A stretch of DNA of 64,000 nt from Isoetes taiwanensis (Eukaryota; Streptophyta; Lycopodiopsida; Isoetales; Isoetaceae): NCBI GenBank assembly GCA_021234155.1, contig JAJEKV010000183.1, forward strand, positions 248,001 through 312,000. The letters are read 5' to 3'. Below are positions 36,090 through 46,211 of the stretch, piece after piece. The position numbers and the translations under genes were made by a program. The notes under the pieces were generated by a model. It did no database searches, had not been told where the DNA came from, and saw only the letters and a program-made list of their open reading frames with translations. Position 1 is the first letter of the stretch. Every line of letters starts with the position of its first letter.

Positions 36090-37355
36090 CCTAGGTAGCG
36101 TGTTGGAGCCCACGTGGCATGTTAGAGCCTAATTGGCATGTTCGAGCCCATGTGGTGGCATGTTTGAGCCACCTTGGCATGTTTGAGCCTAGGTGGCATG
36201 TTGGAGCCCACATGACATGTTTGAGTCACCTTACCATATTCTAGCCTAGGTAGTGTGTTGGAGCCCACGTGGCATGTCAGAGCCTAATTGGTATGTTGGA
36301 GCCCAAGTGCCATGGTTGAGCCATCTTGGCATGTTGGAGCCTAAGTGGCATGCTTGAGCCACCTTGGCATGTTGGAGCCTAGGTGGCATGTTTGAGCCAC
36401 CTTGGCATGTTGGAGCCTATGTGGTATGTTTGACCCACCTTGGCATGTTGGAGCCTAGGTGGCATGTTTAAGCCACCTTATTGAGCCACCTTGCCATGTT
36501 CGATTGAGCCTCCTTGACATGTTGGAAGCCTAGGTGACATGTCCGCACCCACGTGGCATGTTTGAGCCACCTTGGCACCTAGGTGGCATGTTTGAGCCAC
36601 CTTAGCATGTTGGAGCCTAGGTGGCATGTTATTGGCATATTGGAGCCTACGTGGCATGTTGTGGGCCACCTTAGCATGTTTGAGCCTAGGTGGCATGTTG
36701 GAGCCTAGGTGGCATAGTAGAGCCTAGGTGGCATGTTAGAGCTTAACTGGCATGTTAGAGCCATGACGGTGTTGGAGGGTAGGTGGCATGTTTGAGCCAC
36801 GTTGTCATGCTTGAACCTAGGTGGCATGTTCGAGCCCACGTGGCATGTTCGAGCCTATGTGGCATGTTGGAGCCCATGTGGCATGTTTGCGCCCGGTGGC
36901 ATGTTGAGCCACCTTAGTATGTTATCGGAGCCTAGGTGGCCTGTTGGAGCCCATGTGGCATGTTTGAGCCACCTTGGCATGCTCTAGCATGTTGGAGCCT
37001 AGGTAGCATGTTTGAGCCACCTTGGCATGTTGGAGCCTAGGTGGCATGTTGGAGACCACGTGGCATGTTTGAGACACCTTGGCATGTTAGAGCCTAGGTG
37101 GTATGTTGGAGGCTGCATGTCATGCTTGAGCCACTTTGGCATATTTGAGCCACCTTCGCATGTTGGAGCCTAAATGACACGTTGGAGCCCGCGTGGATGA
37201 ACCACCTTGGCATGTTGGAGCCTTGGTGAGCCTAGGCCACCTTGGCATGTAGGAGCCTAGGTGGCATGTTGGAGCCCACGTGGCATATTTAAGCCACCTT
37301 GGCAAGTTGGAAGATAGGTGGCATGTTAGAGCCCACGTGGCATGTTTGAGCACAT
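36090..37355. repeat. 19-bp minisatellite array
   Basis: About 1.26 kb of degenerate tandem repeats with unit AGCC(T/C)A(G/C)GTGGCATGTT(G/T)G. Three variants alternate (AGCCTAGGTGGCATG, AGCCCACGTGGCATG, AGCCACCTTGGCATG), so a higher-order unit of two or three monomers may exist. Monomers are 19 bp where well preserved; indels of a few bases occur throughout. Open frames within the array are by-products of the repeat. The CACGTGG monomers contain an E-box/G-box-like CACGTG core. Confidence 0.92.
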
Positions 37356-39398
37356 TATTATGCCTAGAGAGAGAACCAATATGCATTTTGTTTTCTGTCT
37401 TTAAACATTCATGCCTAAAATATTGTTTTGCATTTGACTGTTTACCTTTCCATGATATCGTTACCTCTGCACGAATAATCTATGTATTCTAACTGTGTAA
37501 GTTGTGAACTTAAGGTGGAATACAAGATTAGAAGACCAAAAGATCAAAACCAATGTAATGTAAAGGGTAAAGTGATTCCGTTGTAGTCTTTACTTGTGGC
37601 ATTTGATAAATAGGCATTATAAGATACTTCAATGCATTTTCTAGGTAGTTTTGTTATGTCATTGCAATACCAAGAATATATTTGGATGCGTTAGAAGCAT
37701 AAGTATGAAAGTTGTACACTGTAAAGTAAGTTAAATAAGCCAAACAATTGATTATGGCAAAGTATGGGACTTTGCAATAAACATCTTGTGCATTATTATG
37801 TGAACCCAACATTTCTTAATGGGCATAGATGATTATAATGATGCCTAGTTGTGGATGCATCATTGGGTCTTTCAACGGGCAACCCATTGATGCGTTAGCA
37901 TCTTGTTTACCCACATAGGTTGGCAAATTATCTCTTACCACGATTTTGTTAATGGTTTGGCAGAAAATAGGGGTTAGGGTTTTGGTAAAAAAAAAATTGG
38001 ACCTTAGCTATGTTGGCAGTTGCAAACTCGTGGCGGCCGCCGTCCGAGCATGGCGGCTGGCTGATACCAACATCGGTTTGAAAAGGATTTGAGAAACCAG
38101 GGATTAGGCCTAAGAAGCGGGAAGCAGAGGAGCTCATGGATTGGGAAGTCAGGGATGCAGAAGAAGCGGGATGCAGAGGAGCTTGCAAAACTGGGAATTA
38201 TTTCTTGTTTTCTTCTTCCATCTGCAAGACAAAGCTTACGTCATGTCCTTGTATAATAGAGGAGAAAATTGACAAAAGACGTAGCATCAATAGGGGAAGT
38301 ACAGACCAGACCATCTAACATCCCATAATTGTTGCCAATACAAAGTCCGTACCCCTTGCTAATGTACCACCAAGCAATGATGTTGCAAACTTCAAAGGGC
38401 AATGGTAACCATGTACTCTAGACAGACCTTCATCAAAGTTTGCAACTAGTGCACTGCTAGAAAACGGTCTGGTAAATTTTTTGTTCCACCAAAAGAATGC
38501 ACGCTATCAATGACAATGTCAACCAAATTAGATGAATTCTTTCATGTAATATATCTTTGCATTATAGTGATGGCAAAATATCCACTGCCAATAGGACATT
38601 CTAACCTTAACAGGGTAGCCTTTGTTGTTCGAGGTTTAGAGGTAGAACGGGCTGCATCTTTGGCCATAAGCATCTTCCTGCCTGTGCCAATGTTACCCTT
38701 CTTCACAACGTCGAGAAATGTCAGCAGTCTCAAGACACACATACATTTACAAAAAATTAAAAAGAGATGTGACTACATCTAAAAAGAACCAACAAACTTA
38801 TCAAGTAAGCCACCAATGATCAAGTCACGAGACCAATTAGCAGAGCATATGAAGAGGCACACTCATATCTAGCGAATTCTCTACAACCTCTGCACATCCA
38901 TTATAGAGAAGAATTCTCTTTACTGCTTTCCTGATCTCTTGCCTAATTATGGATGAATAATATGTACTTCATTGGCCACCATCTGCTCTAGGATGAGTTT
39001 AGTCAAGAAAAGCTTTGCACTATATCATCCTGAAAGTCTTCATAGCGAAGTTTGTCTTAGAGGAAGCTTAATCTAGAATGTCCTTCCACCATGATTAACT
39101 TGCTCTACATTGACATATAGTCTCCAGGCTGCAAGCAATGTCTTCTCGGATCTCTCAGATGACTGAACTGAAATAACAAAAATAAATTGCTCAGATTCAT
39201 CTAGAAATGATGTTCGCTCAAGTAAGCCAATACCACAGTAAAAAATTTACAACACTTAAGGTGATGCATGGCTGCAGGCATATAGTATCCCTACAAACTC
39301 GACAATGTCTGGGAACACACCTTCTAGCATCATCTGCCAAAAAATCTGGAGCACTTTATTAGACTGCCCTGCCCAACAAAGGCGATGATAATGGCAGT
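37356..39398. other. Intergenic with duplicated segment and a possible first exon
   Basis: A minus-strand ORF from about 38188 contains MSSSASRFLGLIPGFSNPF and ends at a plausible donor (CTAAG|GTCCAA, about 38006); it might be a transit-peptide-like first exon but has no visible partner. The duplicated segment at 38547-38790 is listed separately. Otherwise nothing is supported. Confidence 0.4.
38547..38790. repeat. Dispersed duplicated segment, copy 2
   Basis: Same orientation as 12705-12970 and nearly identical, from GTAATATATCTTTGCATTA to TGTGACTACATCTA. It lacks the ~9-12 bp AAAACCAGTGTT stretch of copy 1. Minus-strand reading includes LRLLTFLDVVKKGN and KMLMAKDAARSTSKPRTTKA, without recognised homology. 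Confidence 0.65.
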
Positions 39399-39590
39399 TT
39401 AAGAATTCGAATCTCTATTAGGAATAGTATCAAAGACAGTTGTTGCACGTCTCATATTTCCATACTTCCCATACATATCAACAAGCGCACTTCCTATCAT
39501 GGTATCAGAATCAAATCCATTGGTAATAGGAGTTATTCGCCTTAGAATGCTTAGAGAGTACAAATCCCGATAGATGGTGCTGTTCGTCAT
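39399..39590 (-). pseudogene. PPR repeat fragment
   Basis: Minus-strand reading ITNGFDSDTMIGSALVDMYG, then KYGNMRRATTVFDTIPNRDS, matches the P/L/S repeat consensus of PLS-class PPR proteins (G(F/Y)..D..(I/V)G.ALVDMY.KCG....A..VFD..P.RD). Only about one and a half repeats remain, with no in-frame neighbours, so it is a fragment. It is unrelated in position to the PPR fragment at 7.7-8.0 kb. Confidence 0.6.
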
Positions 39591-40539
39591 AGCTGGGAAA
39601 AGGAGAAATAGATTATAAACAGGGTACTAAAAATAACAAGATAAGGAGCCACTATCATTTACCAGATCACTGCTCCCATGTTTAATTTGTAGCATCCACA
39701 CTGTCTATAGCCGGCATGTATATCAGTTCAATATAAGAAAGTTTCTCAAGCTGGAAGTTATAGCTGGCATATTCTACCATAACTATTAGTGGAGAAGTCT
39801 GAGCATTATATAATTACATCTCTGCTAGATTAGAACTTGAAAACTCTTAGAAGAAATCAAGAAATAAATCCTGTTTGCCTGGACAGGCCCAAAGATTAGG
39901 CTTTCAGTTTTGCTTCTTTTCGAAAAGCTCATATTTTTTAGTTGAAATCTTTCTTTGAAGTCTGATAACCTGTGAATCCGCAGTTGCTAAAGCCTGCCGA
40001 GATATTCTTTTCTAAATCGTTATAACCGAACCTAGGCTTCCCATACAGATGATTCGACTGATCCAACCATCTGCTGCCATAGCAAAATCAGAAATTCTGA
40101 AACCCTAAAGGCATGACTTCGTTTTGCTGCTGAGGTTGACTATGAAGTAGGAATTCTCCATGCAACGGTTTTTTCAGGGCTGTGATCAGCGATCTGGGAT
40201 CAACTCTGAAGTCAAGAAGAGGAAAGAACTCATTTGCAAATTGCAATACTCGATATGAGACTTCTGTTAGTGGACATTCTCTCTGCATATCCGAGAGATA
40301 AGACCATACGATCCTTCTCTGAATCACATGAGCATTTTTCTCTTTTTGGGTTGCCGGTAGGGGGCAACCCTCTTGTTGGAGGGTGGAGTGACATATAGAA
40401 GGCCTGGTATTTTATTTGATTGCCCACATACCTACAATATCTACAGTGATTGCAGCATATCGAAGGCGTAGGATATGTTTGTGGCTCCCCAAAGGATACG
40501 TTTGTGGTTCTCCACACCCAGATTATCCCATCTTCTACA
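39591..40539. other. Intergenic upstream of cysteine-rich gene, with hairpin
   Basis: A hairpin GGGTTGCC...GGCAACCC (40348-40370, after CTCTTTTT) repeats the one at 31479-31499. Minus-strand ORFs 40574-40230 and 40327-40088 have no recognisable content and overlap the promoter of the next gene. Confidence 0.4.
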
Positions 40540-40546
40540 TATAAAA
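40538..40546 (+). promoter_or_regulatory. TATA box of the cysteine-rich gene
   Basis: CATATAAAA about 45 bp upstream of the ATG at 40588, which leaves room for a transcription start near 40570 and a short leader. Confidence 0.5.
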
Positions 40547-40587
40547 GACGACATGGGGCTTCAGTTTGTAGCAAGCATTATAAGCAA

Positions 40588-41145
40588 ATGGCTTCATTTC
40601 GAATGCTCCTTGCGTTGTTCTGCCTCCTCTATGTTGTTGTCCAATTTGCGCAGCCTTTAAATATAAATGCCACCACTGTGCTGGAGTACCATCCTACTTC
40701 CAACAAATGTGGGTTTTTGTTTCTTCTTTCTTGTATTGAAAGTGTGTCTATTTTATTCTGTTCTATCATTTCATCTTGTTTATCTTCGTTGACGTTAAAA
40801 ATTTCTATTCTATTCTGTTTGTTGATATTAACTTAACTTGCGCCATGGAATGTATGTAATGTAGCAGGAGATACTTACTGCTGCCTAGAGGATGGGTTCG
40901 GCTGCCAGCAGGAATCCGATTCTGGACTTAAATACTTTTGTTGCCACTCGAACCCCTTCAACTGCCTAGAGCTATGCGAGAGCACATTTGAGTATGAATG
41001 TTGTCTCAAAAATGGCTTTGGATCATGCACATACATGTGCAAAAAAGGTATTCCTCGCTATTGCTGCTTGAAAAATGGATTCGGTACTTGCGTAAAGATG
41101 TGCCCAACATCAAACTTGAATATTGCTTTGCCAGATGCTGAATGA
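40588..41145 (+). CDS. Secreted cysteine-rich protein with three CCLxxGFG repeats
   Basis: Two exons: 40588-40708 and 40865-41145, joined in phase (T|CA) with a 156-nt intron (GTGGGT...ATGTAG), giving 133 residues. Exon 1 encodes a clear signal peptide (MASFRMLLALFCLLYVVVQF). Exon 2 holds 15 cysteines in about 92 residues, including three repeats of the form CCL(E/K)(D/N)GFG(x)C: CCLEDGFGC, CCLKNGFGSC and CCLKNGFGTC. The product should be an extracellular disulfide-rich protein. I do not recognise the family; the paired cysteines recall granulin or hevein-like domains, but the spacing fits neither. No stop or frameshift is present, making it one of the best candidates for a functional gene here. 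The donor is weak, so the exact junction may differ. Confidence 0.68.
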
Positions 41146-41929
41146 TTGGCAATGGATGTCTGCCACTACTTTGTATTAACATATAAGTAATGTCTGGAAT
41201 AATATCCAGTGTCTCTCTCTTTGTTGGCTTTAACAACCACATTTTTTCTAGCATTGGTTTATTTAGAATACAATCAGCAGCACATGCACCAATTGTTATG
41301 GCTGCAATATATTTGCAAAACAACACTCTATCTCTAATTGATATCAGAACCTGCGCTTGAGGTTCAAAGCCCCACAGACCGACTATGTTGTAAAGGAAAC
41401 AATAGGAACTCAAAATATTACATGTGCCAAGGTAAAGTAAATGCAAATAAAGCCCAATAGGCCGCCTAACTTATGCCATTAATCTTGGCCACAGGGATCA
41501 AACGTCCCAGTTTCCAATGGTTTGCAAACCATATGGAAAGGAAAGTTGCTATAAATGGGTTTTTTTTTTTTGCAAGGAACCATTGGGTTTTATGTGTTTT
41601 TTTAGGTCAAAATTATATGTCTGGTATTTTTTTGTTGGATGGGCTTTCTTATCTCTATCTCTATCTCTAGCTTATGGCATATGAGAGCAGGGTTTGGTCG
41701 ACCGTACCATGCATCTATGGAGTCTGCGCTCTTGTCCCATCCATTTTGCTGGTATCGGTATCCTTTTTTCATTTGTTTGGTCTGTGGTATATGCCTTAGT
41801 CCGGAAGAACGCATTTGGATTGTGATGGAATGTGCTTTGATATCGTTAGCTGCTGTGTATCTTGCGTGTGTGCTTTGTATTGTGGTTCTTGCTTCTCTTA
41901 TTGCTCTTGTGGGTATGAGGAATATTGCA
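41146..41929. other. Spacer upstream of Rep-like locus
   Basis: A plus-strand frame is open from 41639 into the following gene, with a hydrophobic stretch (41830-41910), but recognisable family sequence begins only near 41920. The true start is uncertain. The T10/G tract at about 41560 is simple sequence. Confidence 0.35.
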
Positions 41930-43480
41930 AGAGCAGCATTAGCTGCATGCTCCAAGAAAAACGGGAAGGCAAAATCGTTCCAACCTGGTGATGGCAGGTG
42001 GATTGATGTGTCTGTGACGCTATCCTGTAATGGAGTGGACATTGATTTGGTATTCTTTGAGAAGCTTACAGGCTTCCTGAGATCGATGTGCGTGGCTGGT
42101 GTTCTTAGCGTGGAAAGAGGAGTAGAGAATGACTACCTGCATTTGCAAGGTGTTTTTTGTATTGCAGCTCAGAACGATGCTACTGTGAACATATTAATTA
42201 AACAATATCTGGGGTGGAAAGATGCGAAGCCAATTGGGTATATGTTAATTTGCAAAGTTTTGCATTGTTTTAAAGGGGATGGTGGGTTACTATCAAGGAT
42301 ATAGGAAATTGCATCATAAATATGCTTTCCTTAACATAACGCTGAGCATATTGAGGAGGGAAAGCGGCTCATGCTATGTACTTGATCACAGAAACTTGAT
42401 TAGGAGAGCAATCCACTTTGGAAATTATAACATAAGTGGTAGGATGAACCCTGATTTAATTTCTGTTGTTAAAAAAATGATTAGAACAGGTAACTTCTGC
42501 TTCTCTACTGCTTGGGTGATTCCGCATAATTCTGCTTATATCCAGTAGAACTGTGTCCATGTTGCATGAACAGTTGCTTGCAAGCCCCCTGTTGCTTCTG
42601 CCAAAGATGTGGCCTTTGAGTGCATCAAGACAATTTACAGGATTGAAAAGAGAAGACACAGGTATTGGGATGACATGCACATTGAATATGAGACAGACAT
42701 CTCATTTGAACGTGAGGATCTTGCTGATATCTTTAGGCCGCCATATGCAGCTAAACTTGTGGGCATGAATTTCATACTGCTTAATCTGGATGGCTATACT
42801 CTTGTTCCCAGATGCTACTGTGAACATATAATTAAACAATATCTGGGGTGGAAAGATGCCAAGCCAATTGGGTATATGTTAATTTGCAAGGTTTTGAAGG
42901 ATTCTAAATTGCATTGTTTTAAAGGGGATGGTGGATTACAATCAAGGATATAGGAAAACCGCATCATAAATATGCTTTCTATAACATAACCGCTGAGCAT
43001 GCTGAGGAGGCAAAGCGGCTCTATGCTATGTATGGTGCAAGGGAGCTGATGAAAAATGTTGTTCTTGATCACAGAAACTTGATTAGGAGAGCAATCCACT
43101 TTGGAAATTATAAGATAAGTGGTAGGATGAACCCTGATTTAATTTATGTTGTGACAAAAATGATTAGAACAGGTAACTTCTGCTTCTCCACTGCTTGGGT
43201 GATCCCGGATAATTCTGCTTATATCTAGAAGAACCGTGTCCATGCTGCATGGACATTTTCTTGCAAGCCCCATGTTGCTTCTGCCAAGGATGTGGCCTAT
43301 ATGATTTTTGACTCAAGTGAGTGCATCAAGCCAATTGACAGGATTGAGAAGAGAAGACACAGGTATTGGGATGATGTGCACACCGAATATGAGACAGACA
43401 TCTCATTTTAATGTGAGGATCTTACTGATATCTTTAGGCCGTCATATGCACCTAAACCTATGGGCATGGATTTCATACTG
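41930..43480 (+). pseudogene. Tandemly duplicated, decayed Rep-like (possible HUH endonuclease) gene
   Basis: Copy 1 reads VERGVENDYLHLQGVF, IKQYLGWKDAKPIGYMLICK, then (shifted frame) GYYQGYRKLHHKYAF, LDHRNLIRRAIHFGNYNISG, TGNFCFSTAWVIP and RYWDDMHIEYETDISF, and fuses directly to copy 2 at about 42811. Copy 2 lacks the first block but retains EEAKRLYAMYGARELM, which copy 1 has lost. HLQG followed by a tyrosine-rich GYYQGYRK resembles HUH Rep motifs II and III, as in CRESS-type Reps and eukaryotic Rep transposons. The resemblance is by eye. Both copies share the same frameshift at a GGGG run (about 42276 and 42920), so it predates the duplication. An in-frame TAG follows WVIP(H/D)NSAYI. Confidence 0.5.
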
Positions 43481-43500
43481 CTTAATCTACTCTTGTTCCC
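42176..43500 (+). repeat. Tandem duplication of the Rep-like gene, two units of ~635-690 bp
   Basis: Unit 1 (42176-42810) and unit 2 (42811 to about 43500) both start GATGCTACTGTGAACATAT and continue in parallel through the Rep-like C-terminal half. Unit 1 lacks two internal segments (about 13 bp near 42260, about 60 bp near 42385) present in unit 2. Unit 2 ends in a short hairpin (CTCTTGTTCCCAG..CTGGGAACAAGAG, about 43491-43519). Confidence 0.8.
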
Positions 43501-43519
43501 AGCTGCTGGGAACAAGAGC

Positions 43520-46118
43520 ACCGCTACTCTTCAGTTTATCCATTGTCAGATGATCTTGCTATAAACCACATAGGAAACATTGGAGCATCATACACCAAAA
43601 GCCCACAAGTATCATGGAGAATAGGAAAACGTGATTACTTCTTCATCAATTAAAACCTTTGCTTATTCATGAGGTGGTATGTTGTCTTATCCAGTATAAG
43701 GTGTAGGCTCATATGCGAAAGCAATTAGCTGCCATTTTGGTTTATCCGTTTGTTACCACAATAATAACCACACTATCCTATATTATAATGTTATAGGGTA
43801 TGTCCGTTTTGCATCACGCCCTAGATCCAATGGCCCAGATTTGACTTATAATTACAAGAAATTTATCGCGGCGGCCAAGGCCGCCGTGCACATTTTTTTT
43901 TTTTTTTTTTTTGAGGCGTTTTATCGAGGAATACGTTTGATCCTCAAGCATTATCTAAGGGTATGAAGTTTTGATGTCCATTGTTAATAGAGATGTAAGG
44001 AGTTATGCTATGCACAGTTGTAATATAGGAAGTGAGTTCAAGCAGCAAACCAACTCAATGACATGTGCCCTCATTTTTACATCCACATATGTAGATCGTA
44101 AGCACCATGTCTATGTCTCTTCTGAATTTGTTTGCACCAGAGCAGATGGTTCCTCAAACCATAACAATAGAGCAAGAATAACTCACAGCTAGGCAACATA
44201 GTATTGCATACGTGGTTATTATCTTTGCATGACTCACCGAAATAGCAGACAAAATTAGAAGATTTCACTGTCTTTAGGGAAGGTTTCATTTGGTCCTTAT
44301 TTGAGATGACCTGCAAAGCACAATAAGATCTTAGTTTTATACAAAAAGATCCTATGTATTTCCACCAGGCCGATAATTCTTATAATGTCCTGTAGAACTT
44401 TCTGTCCCTTACTTACAGGATGCTTATAAAAGGAAAATTGAGGCATTAAACAGCTATCCAAATATCTGGGAAGCCATACTTCTGCTCTCGATTTATGGAA
44501 AAGCTTGAATTGCTTTTAGACAGATTTGCAGTCATTTATTGCTCCAAGTGTTCTCTAGTCTTCCATTGTTAGATTCCGATTTCTTACAGCCCGTGTTCTT
44601 TCCATCGAAATTACTTGCACATGGAAAAACATTAAGTTATTCAAATGCTCCCGATTAACTTACCATAAATTTGGCAATAGAAATTTCATTGTTCTAACTC
44701 AGTACAATTTTCCTTTCAATAATTTAATTCAGAATAGAACAGCTTTATTTCCAATCTGAGTTCATCTAACTCATAATAGAACAACTTTGTTTTCAAACAT
44801 CAAACTCATAATATTTCTACTCAAGCCCAACGTAGTAGAACTTAGAGGTTTTGCAAAGCTTAGAGCTTTTCCTTTCTCTGTTCTACCCCAGAACAGTTTC
44901 TTTTCAATTATGTAATTCAGAATAGAATAGCTTTATTTTCAATCATTCAACTCAGGATATTTCTACTCACAGCTTAAACCTTCCATAGAACTTAAGCTTC
45001 ACGGCAACGTAGCAGAGTTTAGAGCTTCGACTATTTCCGTTTATTCAATGCCCAGTTTTAGCAGAGTTAAAAGCCTCTAATCAACGACCCAATTTACCAG
45101 AGTTGAAACCCAGTTTAGCAGAGTTAAAATCTTCTGAGTCCGCTTCACAAATCAATCACAATCTGCTATAGTCTCCGACTCTTTTCAAAAGAAGAGCAAA
45201 ATTCGATTCTGTTGATTGTGCCCAGCGCACAAGTTCCAGACAAAAACTTTTTCAGAGATCTGTCATGCCGTTTTGATAAAGGGAGGTGCCGTTTTAATAA
45301 AGGCGAATGCACCCAGACCTGTATGTACGATTCCAGAAGAGTCTAATAGCTCTCTTACCCTACATCACAACTCCTTGCCTTCTAGCCACAAATTGACTCT
45401 TCTAGAATCTTCCACCAAATATCGACCTTCACAAAGCTTCTAGAAAAAGCAAAACATTCCAGCGGAACAGCCAAGTGTTTCCCTAAATTAGTCCTCCACA
45501 CAGATTCGATGCTGGGCGAATTCGCCTGGCCAGGCCTTTTCAGCTACAATCGATGCCTGCTATGAATCAAAGTTTCTGAGTTCAAAAAACGATGTTGTCC
45601 CCACGTTCCTGTGCCTTCTGCACCATCAGCAAGCCTACGCACCTCCCTCTCACAAATCTGAAACGCAAGGCTTGATTTAAGCCAAACACAGCTTTCACAA
45701 ATCTGAAACGCAAGGTTTGATTCAACCCAAACACAGTGTGCTTCGCCACTCTCTACAGACTCCCTTACCTAGTCGCTATGGGTTAAACTGGCCGGCTCCT
45801 CCTCCCTTTTATACCAAGACAAAGGCTTCTCGGGATCATTCGAGAAGCCTCCATGAAGCCCCCATGCATTCTGCTTAGCTTTTGGAAAGGCCCCGATGCC
45901 TTGCTTCTAGAAACGTCAAGCAAAGTAGGTGTGCATTCTTGGCTACGATCCAATGCGAAGCTGCCATGTGGCTGCCATTCTTTTCAAGAATAGCAAATCA
46001 CTCGTCATTCTTGAGGCAACCTGCTAGATCCGGTTGTCGCTCTACCTTCATCGCTCTACCTTCATCCCTGTTCATCCCTGTTCTTTGCTTGACGCCGTGG
46101 AAGGCGAACAAGTCGCCA
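43520..46118. other. Long intergenic region, repeats only
   Basis: No gene is supported. Features: a T22 tract with a GC palindrome GGCGGCCAAGGCCGCC (43870-43912); an imperfect duplication (ATAGAACA(A/G)CTTT...TTTCAA, AACTCA(T/G)(A/G)ATATTTCTACTCA) at about 44690-44830 versus 44880-44970; and a 44-bp tandem duplication at 45648-45737 (TCACAAATCTGAAACGCAAG twice). The plus-strand ORF 45882-46292 runs through the hairpin below and is unrecognisable. Confidence 0.45.
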
Positions 46119-46211
46119 ATTCCTGGCCTGGCAGGGGAGCAGGCTACCTGCAGCAGCCAGGAGCGCCTACTGGCTGCTGCAGGTAGCCTGCTCCCCTGCC
46201 AGGCCAGGAAT
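46119..46211. repeat. Perfect 42-bp inverted repeat with 9-nt loop
   Basis: Positions 46119-46160 (ATTCCTGGCCTGGCAGGGGA...) are the exact reverse complement of 46170-46211, separated by GAGCGCCTA. The 42-bp stem has no mismatch and is GC-rich within AT-rich DNA. It could be a recent foldback duplication, a hairpin RNA source or an assembly artefact. Confidence 0.95.

Noticed and set aside
36478-37386. Open frames through the 19-bp repeat array with repetitive His/Trp-rich peptides
   Set aside because: They occur on both strands and follow the repeat period; no start context, no domain, and frames break at monomer indels.
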